Shown here piece after piece: positions 36,838 through 45,578 of a DNA stretch of 64,000 nt. Origin of the DNA: Hippea maritima DSM 10411 (lineage in GTDB: Bacteria > Campylobacterota_A > Desulfurellia > Desulfurellales > Hippeaceae); contig NC_015318.1 in assembly GCF_000194135.1 (NCBI RefSeq), forward strand, positions 696,501 to 760,500. The letters are read 5' to 3'. Position 1 is the first letter of the stretch. The number at the start of each line of letters is the position of its first letter. The position numbers were made by a program, and so were the translations under genes. The notes beneath the pieces were generated by a model. It made no database searches, was not told where the DNA came from, and was given only the letters and a program-made list of their open reading frames with translations.

Positions 36838-37770
36838 TCATGGCTCTATTAATTCAACCCTTCTATTTTTAGATCTGCCTTCTTCTGTTTTGTTTGATGC
36901 TACTGGTGCTAAAGGTCCTACACCGAAAGCTTTTAATCTGTTTGGATTTATATTGTATTTTTTGACTAATTCATCAACAACGGCTTTGGCTCTTTTCTTT
37001 GATAGTTTCATATTGTAGTTTAGATCCCCTATGCTATCAGTATGCCCAACAACATACAGCTTTAAAGAGGGGTTTTCTTTTAATAATCTAGCTATTTCTT
37101 TTATAGTTGGTTCTGATGATGGTTTTATCGTTGCTTTGTTGAAATCAAAGTATATACCATATATTGGAACGTGTCCCTTTGTTTCTATCTCTTTTTTCAT
37201 TGTTTTTGCGTTTATAATTTTTACAAGGCCTGTTTCTATCTGTTTGAGTTTTACTATACCTATCGCTGCTTTGCCTGGACGCCCTCTATAACCCTCGCCA
37301 ACGTATACCATAATGTACTCGCTTTTATCTGGAGATTGGGCTGATATATAAAAGTGATCCTTGTTTTGCTCACTGCCAAAACCGTTTATGTCAGGGAAAC
37401 CACAGTCTTTTTCTATGAAATATCGTATGTTTTTTGTTCTTAATTGGGCGAGGATATTAAAGTTTGCCTTTTTTAGTGCAAATTCATAATTTTTAAAAGC
37501 TTCAAACGCGCTTATATTGCCCGGTAGGCCATAAACAATTTTTTCAACTGCTCCATCAATTTCAACCTTCTTGCACTCATTAAGAGTGTATTCATTTAAG
37601 CCTCGAGGGGCTTTTAATATGTATAGTTCATCGAAATTCTTTTTTGTGTGATAAAGCACTTTGGAATTAGGGTAGGGTGTTATTATTAGATTTTCTTTGG
37701 CATTTACTGTGGCATTGGCGAAGAATATTATTAAAATTATTAAATTCAAAAGAACGACTTTTTCTCTCAT
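36838..37770 (-). CDS. OmpA-family outer-membrane/peptidoglycan-associated protein
   Basis: A 310-residue exported protein with an N-terminal signal peptide (about residues 1-24, ending near VNAKE). The N-terminal 190 residues form an unassigned domain, similar in layout to OmpA proteins that carry DUF4892-like regions. The C-terminal OmpA domain (about 205-310) has YFDFNKATIKPSSEPTIKEI, VVGHTDSIGDLNYN and LSKKRAKAVVDELVKKYNI, ending NRRVELIEP. It should bind peptidoglycan and link it to the outer membrane. An extended -10 promoter lies upstream. Confidence 0.88.
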   Translation of the reverse strand: MREKVVLLNLIILIIFFANATVNAKENLIITPYPNSKVLYHTKKNFDELYILKAPRGLNEYTLNECKKVEIDGAVEKIVYGLPGNISAFEAFKNYEFALKKANFNILAQLRTKNIRYFIEKDCGFPDINGFGSEQNKDHFYISAQSPDKSEYIMVYVGEGYRGRPGKAAIGIVKLKQIETGLVKIINAKTMKKEIETKGHVPIYGIYFDFNKATIKPSSEPTIKEIARLLKENPSLKLYVVGHTDSIGDLNYNMKLSKKRAKAVVDELVKKYNINPNRLKAFGVGPLAPVASNKTEEGRSKNRRVELIEP

Positions 37771-37799
37771 ATCACATCCTCCTTGATTTGTTTATTTAA

Positions 37800-37805
37800 A
37801 TTATA
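37800..37805 (-). promoter_or_regulatory. Extended -10 promoter element for the OmpA-family gene
   Basis: On the minus strand TATAAT (37800-37805) is preceded by TGC, forming an extended -10. No good -35 is seen. The start point would be about 23 bases before the ATG. Confidence 0.45.
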
Positions 37806-37821
37806 GCAGAAAAATCAAAAT

Positions 37822-37849
37822 TTGACATAGAATTTTTTTATGTTAAACT
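37822..37849 (+). promoter_or_regulatory. Sigma-70-type promoter for the lipoprotein gene
   Basis: A perfect -35 TTGACA (37822-37827), 16 bases, then TAAACT (37844-37849), about 27 bases before the chosen ATG at 37876. Because this promoter reaches past the upstream ATG at 37840, it supports the downstream start. Confidence 0.5.
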
Positions 37850-37875
37850 TTAAAAACAGTTTTAAAGGAGTCAAA

Positions 37876-38304
37876 ATGAAAAAAATTATGAGAAAATTAA
37901 ATATAGGTTTTCTATTTATATTTTCAGTATTTTTTGTTTATGGTTGCAACACATTTGATAATGGTGTGGTTACTGGATGGAATAACACTGCTCTTAAGGT
38001 TAAACATTCTCCCCCTCCACATGCCCCGGCGTGGGGTTATAGGGCTCAGCATCGCTATATTTACTATCCTGATGCATATGTTTATTTCGATATTGAAAGA
38101 AGCGTGTATTATTTCTTAAAAAATGGTCAGTGGTATGTTTCCCAATCCCTTCCAGCGTATTTTAAGCCTAAATTGAGTAGATCTGTTACGATTGAAATGG
38201 ATACGGATAAACCGTATCTTTATTTCGATAAATATAAAGAAAAATACCCGCCGGCAAGATGGAAACAGAAAAGATATCATTCTCAAAAGCATGGCTTTAA
38301 TTAA
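37876..38304 (+). CDS. Small aromatic-rich lipoprotein of unknown function
   Basis: A 142-residue protein with a lipoprotein signal peptide: MKKIMRKL, a hydrophobic core, and a lipobox-like VYGC with Cys near residue 25. The mature part has PPPHAPAWGYRAQHRYIYYP, then repeated Tyr-rich beta strands (YVYFDIERSVYYF, GQWYVS), and ends in a basic, His-containing tail. I recall similar short 'PPPHAPAHGYR...YYP...VYYD' proteins in other Proteobacteria, with no known function. AAAGGAG precedes the ATG at 37876. It ends convergently with the osmoprotectant permease gene (four-base overlap). Confidence 0.75.
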   Translation: MKKIMRKLNIGFLFIFSVFFVYGCNTFDNGVVTGWNNTALKVKHSPPPHAPAWGYRAQHRYIYYPDAYVYFDIERSVYYFLKNGQWYVSQSLPAYFKPKLSRSVTIEMDTDKPYLYFDKYKEKYPPARWKQKRYHSQKHGFN

Positions 38305-39029
38305 AGTTTGTAGCTTCTGGTGGTAAACATTTCTATGTTATTTATAATGCTGTCAAACAATAAGGCCAAAAGTGCAACGGATATAGTACCATATGCTATG
38401 AAGAATTGATTTTCGTTTATCAATCCTGAAATTATCAAAGCTCCAAGTCCACCGGCACCTACAACGGCACCAATGGCGGCAACTCCAACGTTTATTGTAG
38501 TGGTTGTTCTGATACCTGAGAGTATACTTGTAAGTGCGAGTGGTAGCTCTACTTTAATGAGCAAGTCCCATTCCGACATACCCATGCCTATACTGGCTTC
38601 TTTTATGCTTTTGTCTATCGATATGATGCCCGCTATGGTGTTTTGTATAATCGGGAAAAGCCCGTAAATAAACAGCGCTATGACTGTAGGCTTTATTCCA
38701 AAACCGACTGAGGAGACAGCCAAAGCCAAGACGGCAACAGGAGGAAAGGATTGGCTTATGGATGATATGAGATTAATGGGATAAAGCAGATTTTTACCAA
38801 AACTCCTTGTTGCCAAAATTCCAAGAGAAACACCTATAATGGTTGAGGCGCAAGTTGCTATAACAACCATTGCCACATGCTGAAAGGTTAGATAATACAT
38901 AGACTCAGAATACGCGATTTTATAGTGTGAATGTATTAAAGAATTGAGAAAGTAGCCTATTTTATAAGCTGAGCTGTCAAATATAATAATCAAAAGTGCC
39001 AGAGAAAGCGTTTTTCTTGGAATAATCAT
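38301..39029 (-). CDS. Osmoprotectant ABC transporter permease (YehW/OpuBB-like)
   Basis: A 242-residue permease with about six membrane segments and the BPD_transp_1 coupling motif EASIGMGMSEWDLLIKVELPLALTSILSGIR (around residues 143-173). The C-terminal segment AAIGAVVGAGGLGALI is typical of glycine betaine/carnitine/choline importers. It is last in the four-gene order binding protein, permease, ATPase, permease, the same order as yehZ-yehY-yehX-yehW of E. coli. It overlaps the ATPase gene by four bases. Confidence 0.88.
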   Translation of the reverse strand: MIIPRKTLSLALLIIIFDSSAYKIGYFLNSLIHSHYKIAYSESMYYLTFQHVAMVVIATCASTIIGVSLGILATRSFGKNLLYPINLISSISQSFPPVAVLALAVSSVGFGIKPTVIALFIYGLFPIIQNTIAGIISIDKSIKEASIGMGMSEWDLLIKVELPLALTSILSGIRTTTTINVGVAAIGAVVGAGGLGALIISGLINENQFFIAYGTISVALLALLFDSIINNIEMFTTRSYKL

Positions 39030-40087
39030 GTTTTTGTGACAATGTCTGTAAGGCTTATCTCGCCTGTGAGTTTTCCGTTTTTATCACACACCGGTAGTGT
39101 TTTGACAGATTGTGCTACCATTTTTGATACGGCATCTTTTAATGTTTCGTTATCGTTAAGTGCAAATGTTTTGTGGTCTATTTCAGTGAACTGTTTAGCG
39201 TTTTCCGATAGATATATCCAGCCTTTGAGTATGCTTTTTTTATCAACAACCCATACATATTTTTTATTTGTTTGAATAACTTCTTCTTTCTCATCTTGTA
39301 AAACATAATCTGCTTTTTTCTTAAATTCCTTTACGAGTAATTTTGAGAGTTTCTTTAAGGCTCTATCTGAGCCCAAAAATGTTGCTATAAAACTGTTTTT
39401 TGGTTTTGAGAGCATATCCTGCGGTGAGTCTGTTTGGATAATTTGTCCGTCTTTGATTATTGCTATCCTTTGGCCTATCTTTATCGCTTCATCTATATCA
39501 TGTGTTACAAACACTATAGTTTTTTTGAGCGTTTTGTGTATTTGGCATATTTGGTTCTGCAAGCGCGATTTTGTAATTGGATCTAGCGCTCCAAAGGGCT
39601 CATCCATCAAAACGATTGGTGGGTCGGCTGCCAATGCCCTTGCTATTCCCACTCTTTGCGCCTCGCCCCCGGATAACTGATGAGGGTATTTGTTTATATA
39701 TTGTTCAGGCTCAAGCTCCACAAGTTCAAGCAGCTCATAAACCCTTCTTTCAGCCATACTTTTATCCATTTTTATAAGCTTTGGAACAATAAGTATATTA
39801 TCTTTTACGCTCATATGAGGTAAAAGGCCTATGCTCTGAATAACATAGCCTATTTTTCGCCTTAGTTGTGTACCCTTAATTTTTGAAATGTTTTCGTTAT
39901 TGATAAATATTTTACCAGCATCAGGGGTTTCCATTTTGTTTATCATTTTTAGAAGTGTGGTTTTTCCGCTTCCCGATGGCCCAATGAGCACAAAAAGCTC
40001 TCCTTTTTTTATCGTTAGGTTGATATTGTTTAAAACCGTGTGGTTGTTGAATGTTTTTGTTAAATCTACGATTTTAATCATATCCAT
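39026..40087 (-). CDS. Osmoprotectant ABC transporter ATPase with CBS domain (YehX/OpuBA-like)
   Basis: A 353-residue ATPase with Walker A GPSGSGKTT (about 36-44), signature LSGGEAQR, Walker B IVLMDEPFGALDP and switch His in FVTHDIDEAIK. The C-terminal 110 residues hold a CBS-type region (ILKGWIYLSENAK, DNETLKDAVSKMVAQSVKTLPVCDKNGKLTGEISLTDIV in two stretches). In relatives this region senses ionic strength or c-di-AMP. Because a c-di-AMP synthase is encoded in this window, that regulatory link is worth noting, but it is inference. Confidence 0.92.
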   Translation of the reverse strand: MDMIKIVDLTKTFNNHTVLNNINLTIKKGELFVLIGPSGSGKTTLLKMINKMETPDAGKIFINNENISKIKGTQLRRKIGYVIQSIGLLPHMSVKDNILIVPKLIKMDKSMAERRVYELLELVELEPEQYINKYPHQLSGGEAQRVGIARALAADPPIVLMDEPFGALDPITKSRLQNQICQIHKTLKKTIVFVTHDIDEAIKIGQRIAIIKDGQIIQTDSPQDMLSKPKNSFIATFLGSDRALKKLSKLLVKEFKKKADYVLQDEKEEVIQTNKKYVWVVDKKSILKGWIYLSENAKQFTEIDHKTFALNDNETLKDAVSKMVAQSVKTLPVCDKNGKLTGEISLTDIVTKT

Positions 40088-41114
40088 TCATCCTTTTAGA
40101 GGCAAACATAATAATTACATTCATTATATATTCTGCTGTTATAGCTATAAAAACCAAAGGTAAAACACCGAGCATAATAAGGCTGCTTGACGCCTCTCCC
40201 AAGCCTTGAAAAATAAAAACGCCCAAGCCACCTGCGCCAATCAGTGCAGCCAAAGCCGCATTGCCTATTGTTTGAACAAGTGATATCTTTAAACCCGTTA
40301 GAATTTCTACTATGGCAAGGGGTATTTCAACCATAAAAAGCAACTGGATTCCGTTCATGCCCATCCCCATACTTGCCTGTTTTGCATCCTCAGGAACATT
40401 TCTTAAACCTGAGTAGATGTTTCTAACCAAAGGTAACATTGCATACACAACAAGTGCTATAAAAGCAGGTGCAAAACCGATTCCCGAAATACCCATACTT
40501 GATAAAACCCTGCTGTGTTTTGATAGGTATGCAAGTGGTAAAATAAGAGCCCCAAACATCGCTATTGAGGGTATTGTTTGAAATATGTTTAAGATTGCAA
40601 AAATCTTTTGGGTGGTTTTTCTTTTCTTGTAGGCTAAAACGCCAAGCGGAAAAGAAATAATCGATGCTGCTAATACACTTGCGAATGATAAATACATATG
40701 AGTGGAGATTTCACTTATAAATCTGGATTTTCTTACGTAAAATTCTCTCATTATATCAATCTTATCCAAAAAACCGCCTACTGTAAAAAAGGTAAAAACA
40801 AGCAAAAATAGCAATACAACACCTATTTTATATACAGGTTTTGTATTTTTTAGGGAATCTATTACGATCACATATATAAAAAATAGGCTTATCCAAAAAC
40901 CACTTGCAAACGATATGCGCGCAATGTGGTTTGATAAAAAAACCTCTTTTGCATAACTGCCCCCTGAATATAGGAACAAAATTACTATTAAAACAGTTGT
41001 AGAAATATTGATGCATTCTTTGTTTTTTTTGAGTATGAGGTTTAAAAAAATAGATAGTAATATGAATAATTCCAAAACGATAAAAGTATCAGGAGAAATT
41101 TTGTAAAAGAGCAC
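40074..41114 (-). CDS. Osmoprotectant ABC transporter permease with N-terminal extension (YehY-like)
   Basis: A 346-residue permease with about four extra N-terminal membrane segments (1-120) before the conserved permease core. The coupling loop is AKQASMGMGMNGIQLLFMVEIPLAI (around residues 240-265) and the C-terminal motif is ALIGAGGLGVFIFQGLGEAS. The extension matches YehY rather than OpuBB. The start is a GTG at 41114 with AGAGG immediately before it, a short spacing. The gene follows an intercistronic hairpin downstream of the binding-protein gene and overlaps the ATPase gene by 14 bases. Confidence 0.87.
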   Translation of the reverse strand: MLFYKISPDTFIVLELFILLSIFLNLILKKNKECINISTTVLIVILFLYSGGSYAKEVFLSNHIARISFASGFWISLFFIYVIVIDSLKNTKPVYKIGVVLLFLLVFTFFTVGGFLDKIDIMREFYVRKSRFISEISTHMYLSFASVLAASIISFPLGVLAYKKRKTTQKIFAILNIFQTIPSIAMFGALILPLAYLSKHSRVLSSMGISGIGFAPAFIALVVYAMLPLVRNIYSGLRNVPEDAKQASMGMGMNGIQLLFMVEIPLAIVEILTGLKISLVQTIGNAALAALIGAGGLGVFIFQGLGEASSSLIMLGVLPLVFIAITAEYIMNVIIMFASKRMNGYD

Positions 41115-41174
41115 ACCTCTGCTTTGCGCTATTCGGTTTGGGTAGTAGCTTAAGAATCTAACAAAATATAAAAG

Positions 41175-41208
41175 GCTGCCGATTGCAAAGAAATTTATAA
41201 TCGGCAGC
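41175..41208 (-). terminator. Intercistronic hairpin, partial terminator between binding protein and permease genes
   Basis: A perfect 10-bp inverted repeat GCTGCCGATT / AATCGGCAGC with a 14-base loop is followed on the minus strand by a T-rich stretch (CTTTTATATTTTG). It sits in the 119-base gap after the binding-protein gene. It could reduce read-through or protect the upstream mRNA, giving more binding protein than permease. Confidence 0.7.
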
Positions 41209-41233
41209 AGCGAAGAGTTTCGGATAATGCGCT

Positions 41234-42151
41234 TTACTTTATAAACCCCTTATTTTTAAGATAATCTTTTGCCACAAAAGCAGCAGGAATTCCTTCTATT
41301 GCTATCTTTGCATTGAGAGCCTGAAGGGTTTCTGTTGTTAGGCTTTTAAAAATGGGTTTTAGAATTTTGGCAATTTCAGGGTGTTTATCAAGTGTTTGTT
41401 TTCTTATTATCGGTGTTGGTGCATAGATTGGTTCTATGTGTTTTGTGTCTTTTAAAACGATTAAATTTAATGCAGAAAGTGAACCGTCTGTGCCGTATGC
41501 CATTGCAAAGTTTACATTATTTATTTTGCGGGCAAGGGCTTTTTCTGTTTGGGTTGTATTGCCGCCTGAAAGTATAATGAGTTGAGAACGTTTAAGTTTG
41601 AAACCGTAAGCCTTCTCAAAAGCAGGCAGAGCGTCTTTTCTTGTTGCAAATTCCTCTGAGCAGGCGAGTTTTACAAAACCTCCATTGTTTACATATTTTG
41701 CAAAATCCTCAAGTGAGTATATCTTATTTTTTTGAGCAAAACTTTTTCTTGTTGCCAAAGCCCATGTATTATTGGCGTTTGCCGGTGTTAGCCAGACAAT
41801 ACTGTTCTTTTTTAAATCTTCTTTTTTTACAGCCTCGTAGCCTTTCTTGAAGTTTTTGAATATGGTTTTATCCAAATAAGGAAAGAAATAAGCACCGTTT
41901 CCTGTGTATTCTGGATATATGTCTATCTCACCGCTTTTTATGGCTCTTCTTAAAATGTTTGTTGCGCCAAGTCCTGTTTTATTTTTTACATTTAACCCGT
42001 TATACTTTAGAGCATAGTATATCATATTACCTAAAAGAGCGCCCTCTGTGTCGATTTTAGAGCTTACGATTATCGGTTTTTCGGCTGCCATCAATCTTAA
42101 AGGGATAATTGTAAAGATTACCAATAGCAGGATTATAATTTTATTTTTCAT
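41234..42151 (-). CDS. Osmoprotectant (betaine-type) ABC transporter substrate-binding protein (OsmF/YehZ-like)
   Basis: A 305-residue periplasmic binding protein with a signal peptide (residues 1-22, cleaved after RLMA). The OpuAC/QAT fold is visible in IIVSSKIDTEGALLGNMIYYALKYNGLNV, GATNILRRAIKSGEIDIYPEYTGNGAYF (each a single stretch near residues 26-85), and the tail QALNAKIAIEGIPAAFVAKDYLKNKG. No lipobox is seen, so it is soluble in the periplasm. It feeds the YehYXW-type complex downstream and sits 11 bases after the FMN reductase gene. Confidence 0.88.
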   Translation of the reverse strand: MKNKIIILLLVIFTIIPLRLMAAEKPIIVSSKIDTEGALLGNMIYYALKYNGLNVKNKTGLGATNILRRAIKSGEIDIYPEYTGNGAYFFPYLDKTIFKNFKKGYEAVKKEDLKKNSIVWLTPANANNTWALATRKSFAQKNKIYSLEDFAKYVNNGGFVKLACSEEFATRKDALPAFEKAYGFKLKRSQLIILSGGNTTQTEKALARKINNVNFAMAYGTDGSLSALNLIVLKDTKHIEPIYAPTPIIRKQTLDKHPEIAKILKPIFKSLTTETLQALNAKIAIEGIPAAFVAKDYLKNKGFIK

Positions 42152-42162
42152 TTTCTATACTC

Positions 42163-42909
42163 CTACCTGTATTCAGGATTTGGATTTTCAAACCTACAGC
42201 CTGCATCCCATTTGCTTCTCTGGTTGCCGTATGCCGGTATGCCGCCTGAGTTTTTAAGCATAAGCGCAAAATGTAAAAGATTCCATGTCATAAATGTTGT
42301 ATTTCTGTTTGTAAAATCATTTTCCGGGCCACCTGAGCCTTCATCGAGATACGATGGCCCAGGACCAATTTCTCCAAGCCATGCAGCATCTGCTTGAGGA
42401 GGTATGGTGTAACCTATATGCTGCAAGGAATAGAGTATATTCATCGCACAATGTTTTGCTCCGTCTTCGTTTCCCGTTATTATACATCCTCCAACTTTAC
42501 CGTAATATATGTACTGCCCTTTTTCATTTAAATCGCCGGATGTTGAGTATAGCCTTTCAATAGTTTTTGTGCAGATAGATGATTTATCGCCTAGCCAAAT
42601 TGGCGTGCCCAAAATTAGTATATCTGCTTCTTTTACCTTTTCATAAAGCATGGGCCAGTCATCTTTTTCCCAACCCAGCTTTGTCATGTCCGGATATACA
42701 CCGTATGCTACATCGTAATCAACAACCCTAATCATTTCTACAGATACGCCAACTTTTTCCATTATCGTTTTTGAGACATTCATTAAACCCTCAGTATGGG
42801 AGAGCTCCGGAGACTTTTTCAAAGTGCAGTTTAAAAACAAAGCCTTGAGATTTGAAAAATCCCATTTGTTAGAGTTGCATAACTCCTCTTGAAATTTATT
42901 TAGTTTCAT
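42163..42909 (-). CDS. Flavodoxin-like NAD(P)H-dependent FMN reductase family protein
   Basis: A 248-residue flavodoxin-fold protein. The N-terminal strand ALFLNCTLKKSPELSHTEGLM corresponds to the FMN phosphate loop. ILILGTPIWLGDKSSICTKTIERL and the GCIITGNEDGAKHCAMNILYSLQHIGYTIPP segment match the NADPH-dependent FMN reductase family. The C-terminal 60 residues extend beyond the core. It lies between the copper ATPase gene and the osmoprotectant operon. A redox stress role is possible, but the substrate is unknown. Confidence 0.82.
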   Translation of the reverse strand: MKLNKFQEELCNSNKWDFSNLKALFLNCTLKKSPELSHTEGLMNVSKTIMEKVGVSVEMIRVVDYDVAYGVYPDMTKLGWEKDDWPMLYEKVKEADILILGTPIWLGDKSSICTKTIERLYSTSGDLNEKGQYIYYGKVGGCIITGNEDGAKHCAMNILYSLQHIGYTIPPQADAAWLGEIGPGPSYLDEGSGGPENDFTNRNTTFMTWNLLHFALMLKNSGGIPAYGNQRSKWDAGCRFENPNPEYR

Positions 42910-42949
42910 AAAATTAATCCTCCTTTATTTAAAAATAGCAAAGTTTAAA

Positions 42950-45049
42950 TTACTTGTCAAAAGTGTAGGCTTTGTTTTTTAATAATTTTGCGTTTATTGC
43001 AACAATTACAGTGCTTAAAGACATTAAAACCGCTCCAATAGCAGGAGATAAGAGTATCCCGTAGTTATACAGAACACCTGCTGCGAGAGGGATAGCCAGT
43101 GCATTGTAACCTGTTGCCCACATTAGATTTTGAACCATTTTTTTGTAAGTTGCTTTTGCAAGATGCACTATAGCAACAACATCCCTTGGATCGTTTCTAA
43201 CAAGGACAATATCGGCTGATTCAACGGCAATATCTGTCCCAGCCCCTATTGCTATACCTACATCGGCTTCTGTTAATGCAGGGGCGTCGTTTATACCATC
43301 ACCAGTCATTGCAACAATGAGCCCTCTATTCTTTATTTCTTTTATTTTTTGGGATTTTTCATTCGGTAATACCTCTGCAAAGTATTCATCTATACCAACA
43401 TTTTCTGAGACCCATTTTGCAACCTCTTTTCTGTCACCAGTTAACATTATGCATTTTATACCCATGGACTTCAGTTTTGATATGGCTTCTTTTGATTCTT
43501 CTCTTATTACATCAGCCAACGCCAAGGCTCCTGATAAAACATTATCTATCAAAACATAAACAACTGTTTTCCCTGATTCAATAAGGTTTTTTATGAGTTT
43601 TTTGTCAATTGTTATGTTTTTCTCTTTGAGGTAGTTGTGGCTCACGACCATTATGCGTTTGTTGTCTATTATTCCTTCAACGCCTTTTCCGGGAATAGAT
43701 TTAAAATCTTTTACATTCACTTTTTGTGTTAATTTTTTGGCTATTGTTTGGGCTATAGGATGTTCTGAATAGCTCTCTAAAGCAGCAGCATATTCAAGTA
43801 GTTTCTCTTTTGTTATGTTATTCTTGAAGATTACTATATCAGTTATATCAAAACTGCCCTTTGTAAGTGTCCCAGTTTTGTCAAACACTACAGCCTGCAG
43901 ATTTCTTGCCATCTCAAAAGAGGCTCTATTTTTAATTAAAAGGCCATTTTTTGCTGCTATAGCTGTTGAGGTCGCAACAACCAAAGGAACGGCCAATCCT
44001 AAGGCATGTGGGCATGTTATAACCATAACCGTAACCATTCTCTCAAGTGCAAACTCAACTGTTTTGCCAAAAATACCAAACCATACTAAAAATGTAGTTG
44101 CACCTGAAGATAGAGCTATAATGGTAAGCCAAAATGCTGCTTTGTTTGCTAAATCCTGTGTTTTTGATTTGCTTTCTTGAGCCTGTTTTACAAGTTCAAT
44201 GATTTGTGATAGAAATGACCCGTTTTCCGCCATCTGGACTTTAACCTTAATTGCACCGTCAATATTGATAGAGCCACCTATGACGGTGTGGTTCTTTGCT
44301 TTGCTTACCGGTTTGCTTTCACCTGTTATCATGGATTCATCTATGTATGTGGAGCCTTCTGTTATTATACCATCTGAGGGTATCTGCTCACCCGGTTTAA
44401 CCAGGATTATATCGCCTGATTTTAACTCACCGACGGGGACTTCTTTTATAGAGCCGTCTTTTAAGAGAAGATGAGCATTTTCAGGCATAAGTTTTGTGAG
44501 TTCCTCTAATGCATTTGATGCTCCCATAACGGATTTCATCTCTATCCAGTGACCTAAGAGCATAATATCTATAAGCGTGGCAAGTTCCCAGAAGAATACC
44601 TTACCCTTAACCCCAAAAATAACAAGGCTGCTGTAGAAGTAAGCTGTTGTTATTGCAAGAGCGATGAGCGTCATCATACCGGGCTTTTTTGATGTCAACT
44701 CATCGTATAATCCCTTTAAGAATGGCCATCCACCAAAGAAGAAAATAAATGTTGATAAAGCCCACAGTATATAATCACTGCCAGAAAAGCTTATATGAAT
44801 GCCAAAAATTTTTTGAACTAACGGAGAAAGTATTAATATAGGTATCGTTGTTATAGTAGATATAACAAATCTCTTTTTGAAATCTTCTACCATCATTTTA
44901 TGGTGCTGCGCATGGCTGTGATGTTTTGTACGATTGTCAATGTTTTCATTTGGTTTGCTTTCTACTCTTATAAGTTCTGCACCGTCCATTTCGCATTTTC
45001 CCGGTGCATCATACTCCATGCCGCATTTGGGGCATTTATATTTAGACAT
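42950..45049 (-). CDS. copB: P1B-type copper/silver-exporting ATPase, CopB-like
   Basis: A 699-residue heavy-metal P-type ATPase. The N-terminus has a Cys-containing zinc-ribbon-like heavy-metal binding segment (KCPKCGMEYDAPGKCEMDG) and a His-rich stretch HHSHAQHH (about 43-50). The intramembrane metal site is TCPHALGLAVP: CPH rather than CPC marks the CopB (P1B-3) group. TGES, the phosphorylation site DKTGTLTKG and the hinge TGDGINDAPAL are intact. About eight membrane segments are present. It pumps Cu or Ag out of the cytoplasm. It is 11 bases downstream of csoR. Confidence 0.94.
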   Translation of the reverse strand: MSKYKCPKCGMEYDAPGKCEMDGAELIRVESKPNENIDNRTKHHSHAQHHKMMVEDFKKRFVISTITTIPILILSPLVQKIFGIHISFSGSDYILWALSTFIFFFGGWPFLKGLYDELTSKKPGMMTLIALAITTAYFYSSLVIFGVKGKVFFWELATLIDIMLLGHWIEMKSVMGASNALEELTKLMPENAHLLLKDGSIKEVPVGELKSGDIILVKPGEQIPSDGIITEGSTYIDESMITGESKPVSKAKNHTVIGGSINIDGAIKVKVQMAENGSFLSQIIELVKQAQESKSKTQDLANKAAFWLTIIALSSGATTFLVWFGIFGKTVEFALERMVTVMVITCPHALGLAVPLVVATSTAIAAKNGLLIKNRASFEMARNLQAVVFDKTGTLTKGSFDITDIVIFKNNITKEKLLEYAAALESYSEHPIAQTIAKKLTQKVNVKDFKSIPGKGVEGIIDNKRIMVVSHNYLKEKNITIDKKLIKNLIESGKTVVYVLIDNVLSGALALADVIREESKEAISKLKSMGIKCIMLTGDRKEVAKWVSENVGIDEYFAEVLPNEKSQKIKEIKNRGLIVAMTGDGINDAPALTEADVGIAIGAGTDIAVESADIVLVRNDPRDVVAIVHLAKATYKKMVQNLMWATGYNALAIPLAAGVLYNYGILLSPAIGAVLMSLSTVIVAINAKLLKNKAYTFDK

Positions 45050-45060
45050 AGCCCTCTCCC

Positions 45061-45351
45061 TTAGATTTTGTTTAGGTATTTGATTACCTCTTTTATTTCT
45101 TTAATCTTTTGGTCTATATCTTCCTGAGATTTGGATAAAACGGCATCTTTTACACAGGTTTCTATGTGCTTACTTAAAATCTGCATATTCGCTTTCTTTA
45201 GTAGAGATGCAACAGCCATAAGTTGAGTTGATATGTCTATACAATACCTATTATCCTCAACCATCTTTAAAACCGCATTCAAATGACCCTGGGCTGTTTT
45301 GAGCGTTTTATGTGCTTCATAATGCTTTATCTTTTTATCTTTGTCTTTCAC
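45061..45351 (-). CDS. csoR: CsoR-family copper-sensing repressor
   Basis: A 96-residue all-helical tetrameric repressor of the CsoR/RcnR (DUF156) family. The Cu(I)-binding triad C37-H62-C66 is intact (RYCIDISTQL and HIETCV), and the N-terminal helix KTLKTAQGHLNAVLKMVEDNRYC is characteristic. Copper binding should release it from DNA. The start is GTG with AAGGAAGG upstream. It is co-directional with copB and the genes before it, and a matching G/C-tract palindrome lies at 45881-45910. Confidence 0.92.
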   Translation of the reverse strand: MKDKDKKIKHYEAHKTLKTAQGHLNAVLKMVEDNRYCIDISTQLMAVASLLKKANMQILSKHIETCVKDAVLSKSQEDIDQKIKEIKEVIKYLNKI

Positions 45352-45434
45352 GTCTTTTCCTTCCTATTTTTGTTAATTTAAGTTAGCCTATCTGTTGAAT
45401 TTTAAGTTTGGGAACCTAATTTTATACATAAAAA

Positions 45435-45560
45435 TCAATATACTATTTCACCTGAGCTCATCATACCATTGTTTTGGTTTGTTGCCTGATGTGCATATAC
45501 TGTATCTGAAATTCCCACCATTAACATACCAGCTAAAGCAACACTAAAAATTCTTCTCAT
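45435..45560 (-). CDS. 41-residue exported peptide in the copper operon
   Basis: A very short gene with a perfect AGGAGG ribosome site 6 bases before its ATG. The peptide begins MRRIFSVALAGMLMVGISDT and ends with a signal-peptidase-like site VYA (residues 21-23). The mature 18 residues are HQATNQNNGMMSSGEIVY. They contain one His and two adjacent Met, which could bind Cu(I) or Ag(I). It lies between the SHOCT gene (18-base gap) and csoR (83-base gap), within the same transcription unit. No family is known to me. Confidence 0.7.
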   Translation of the reverse strand: MRRIFSVALAGMLMVGISDTVYAHQATNQNNGMMSSGEIVY

Positions 45561-45578
45561 CTTCAACCTCCTAAAATT

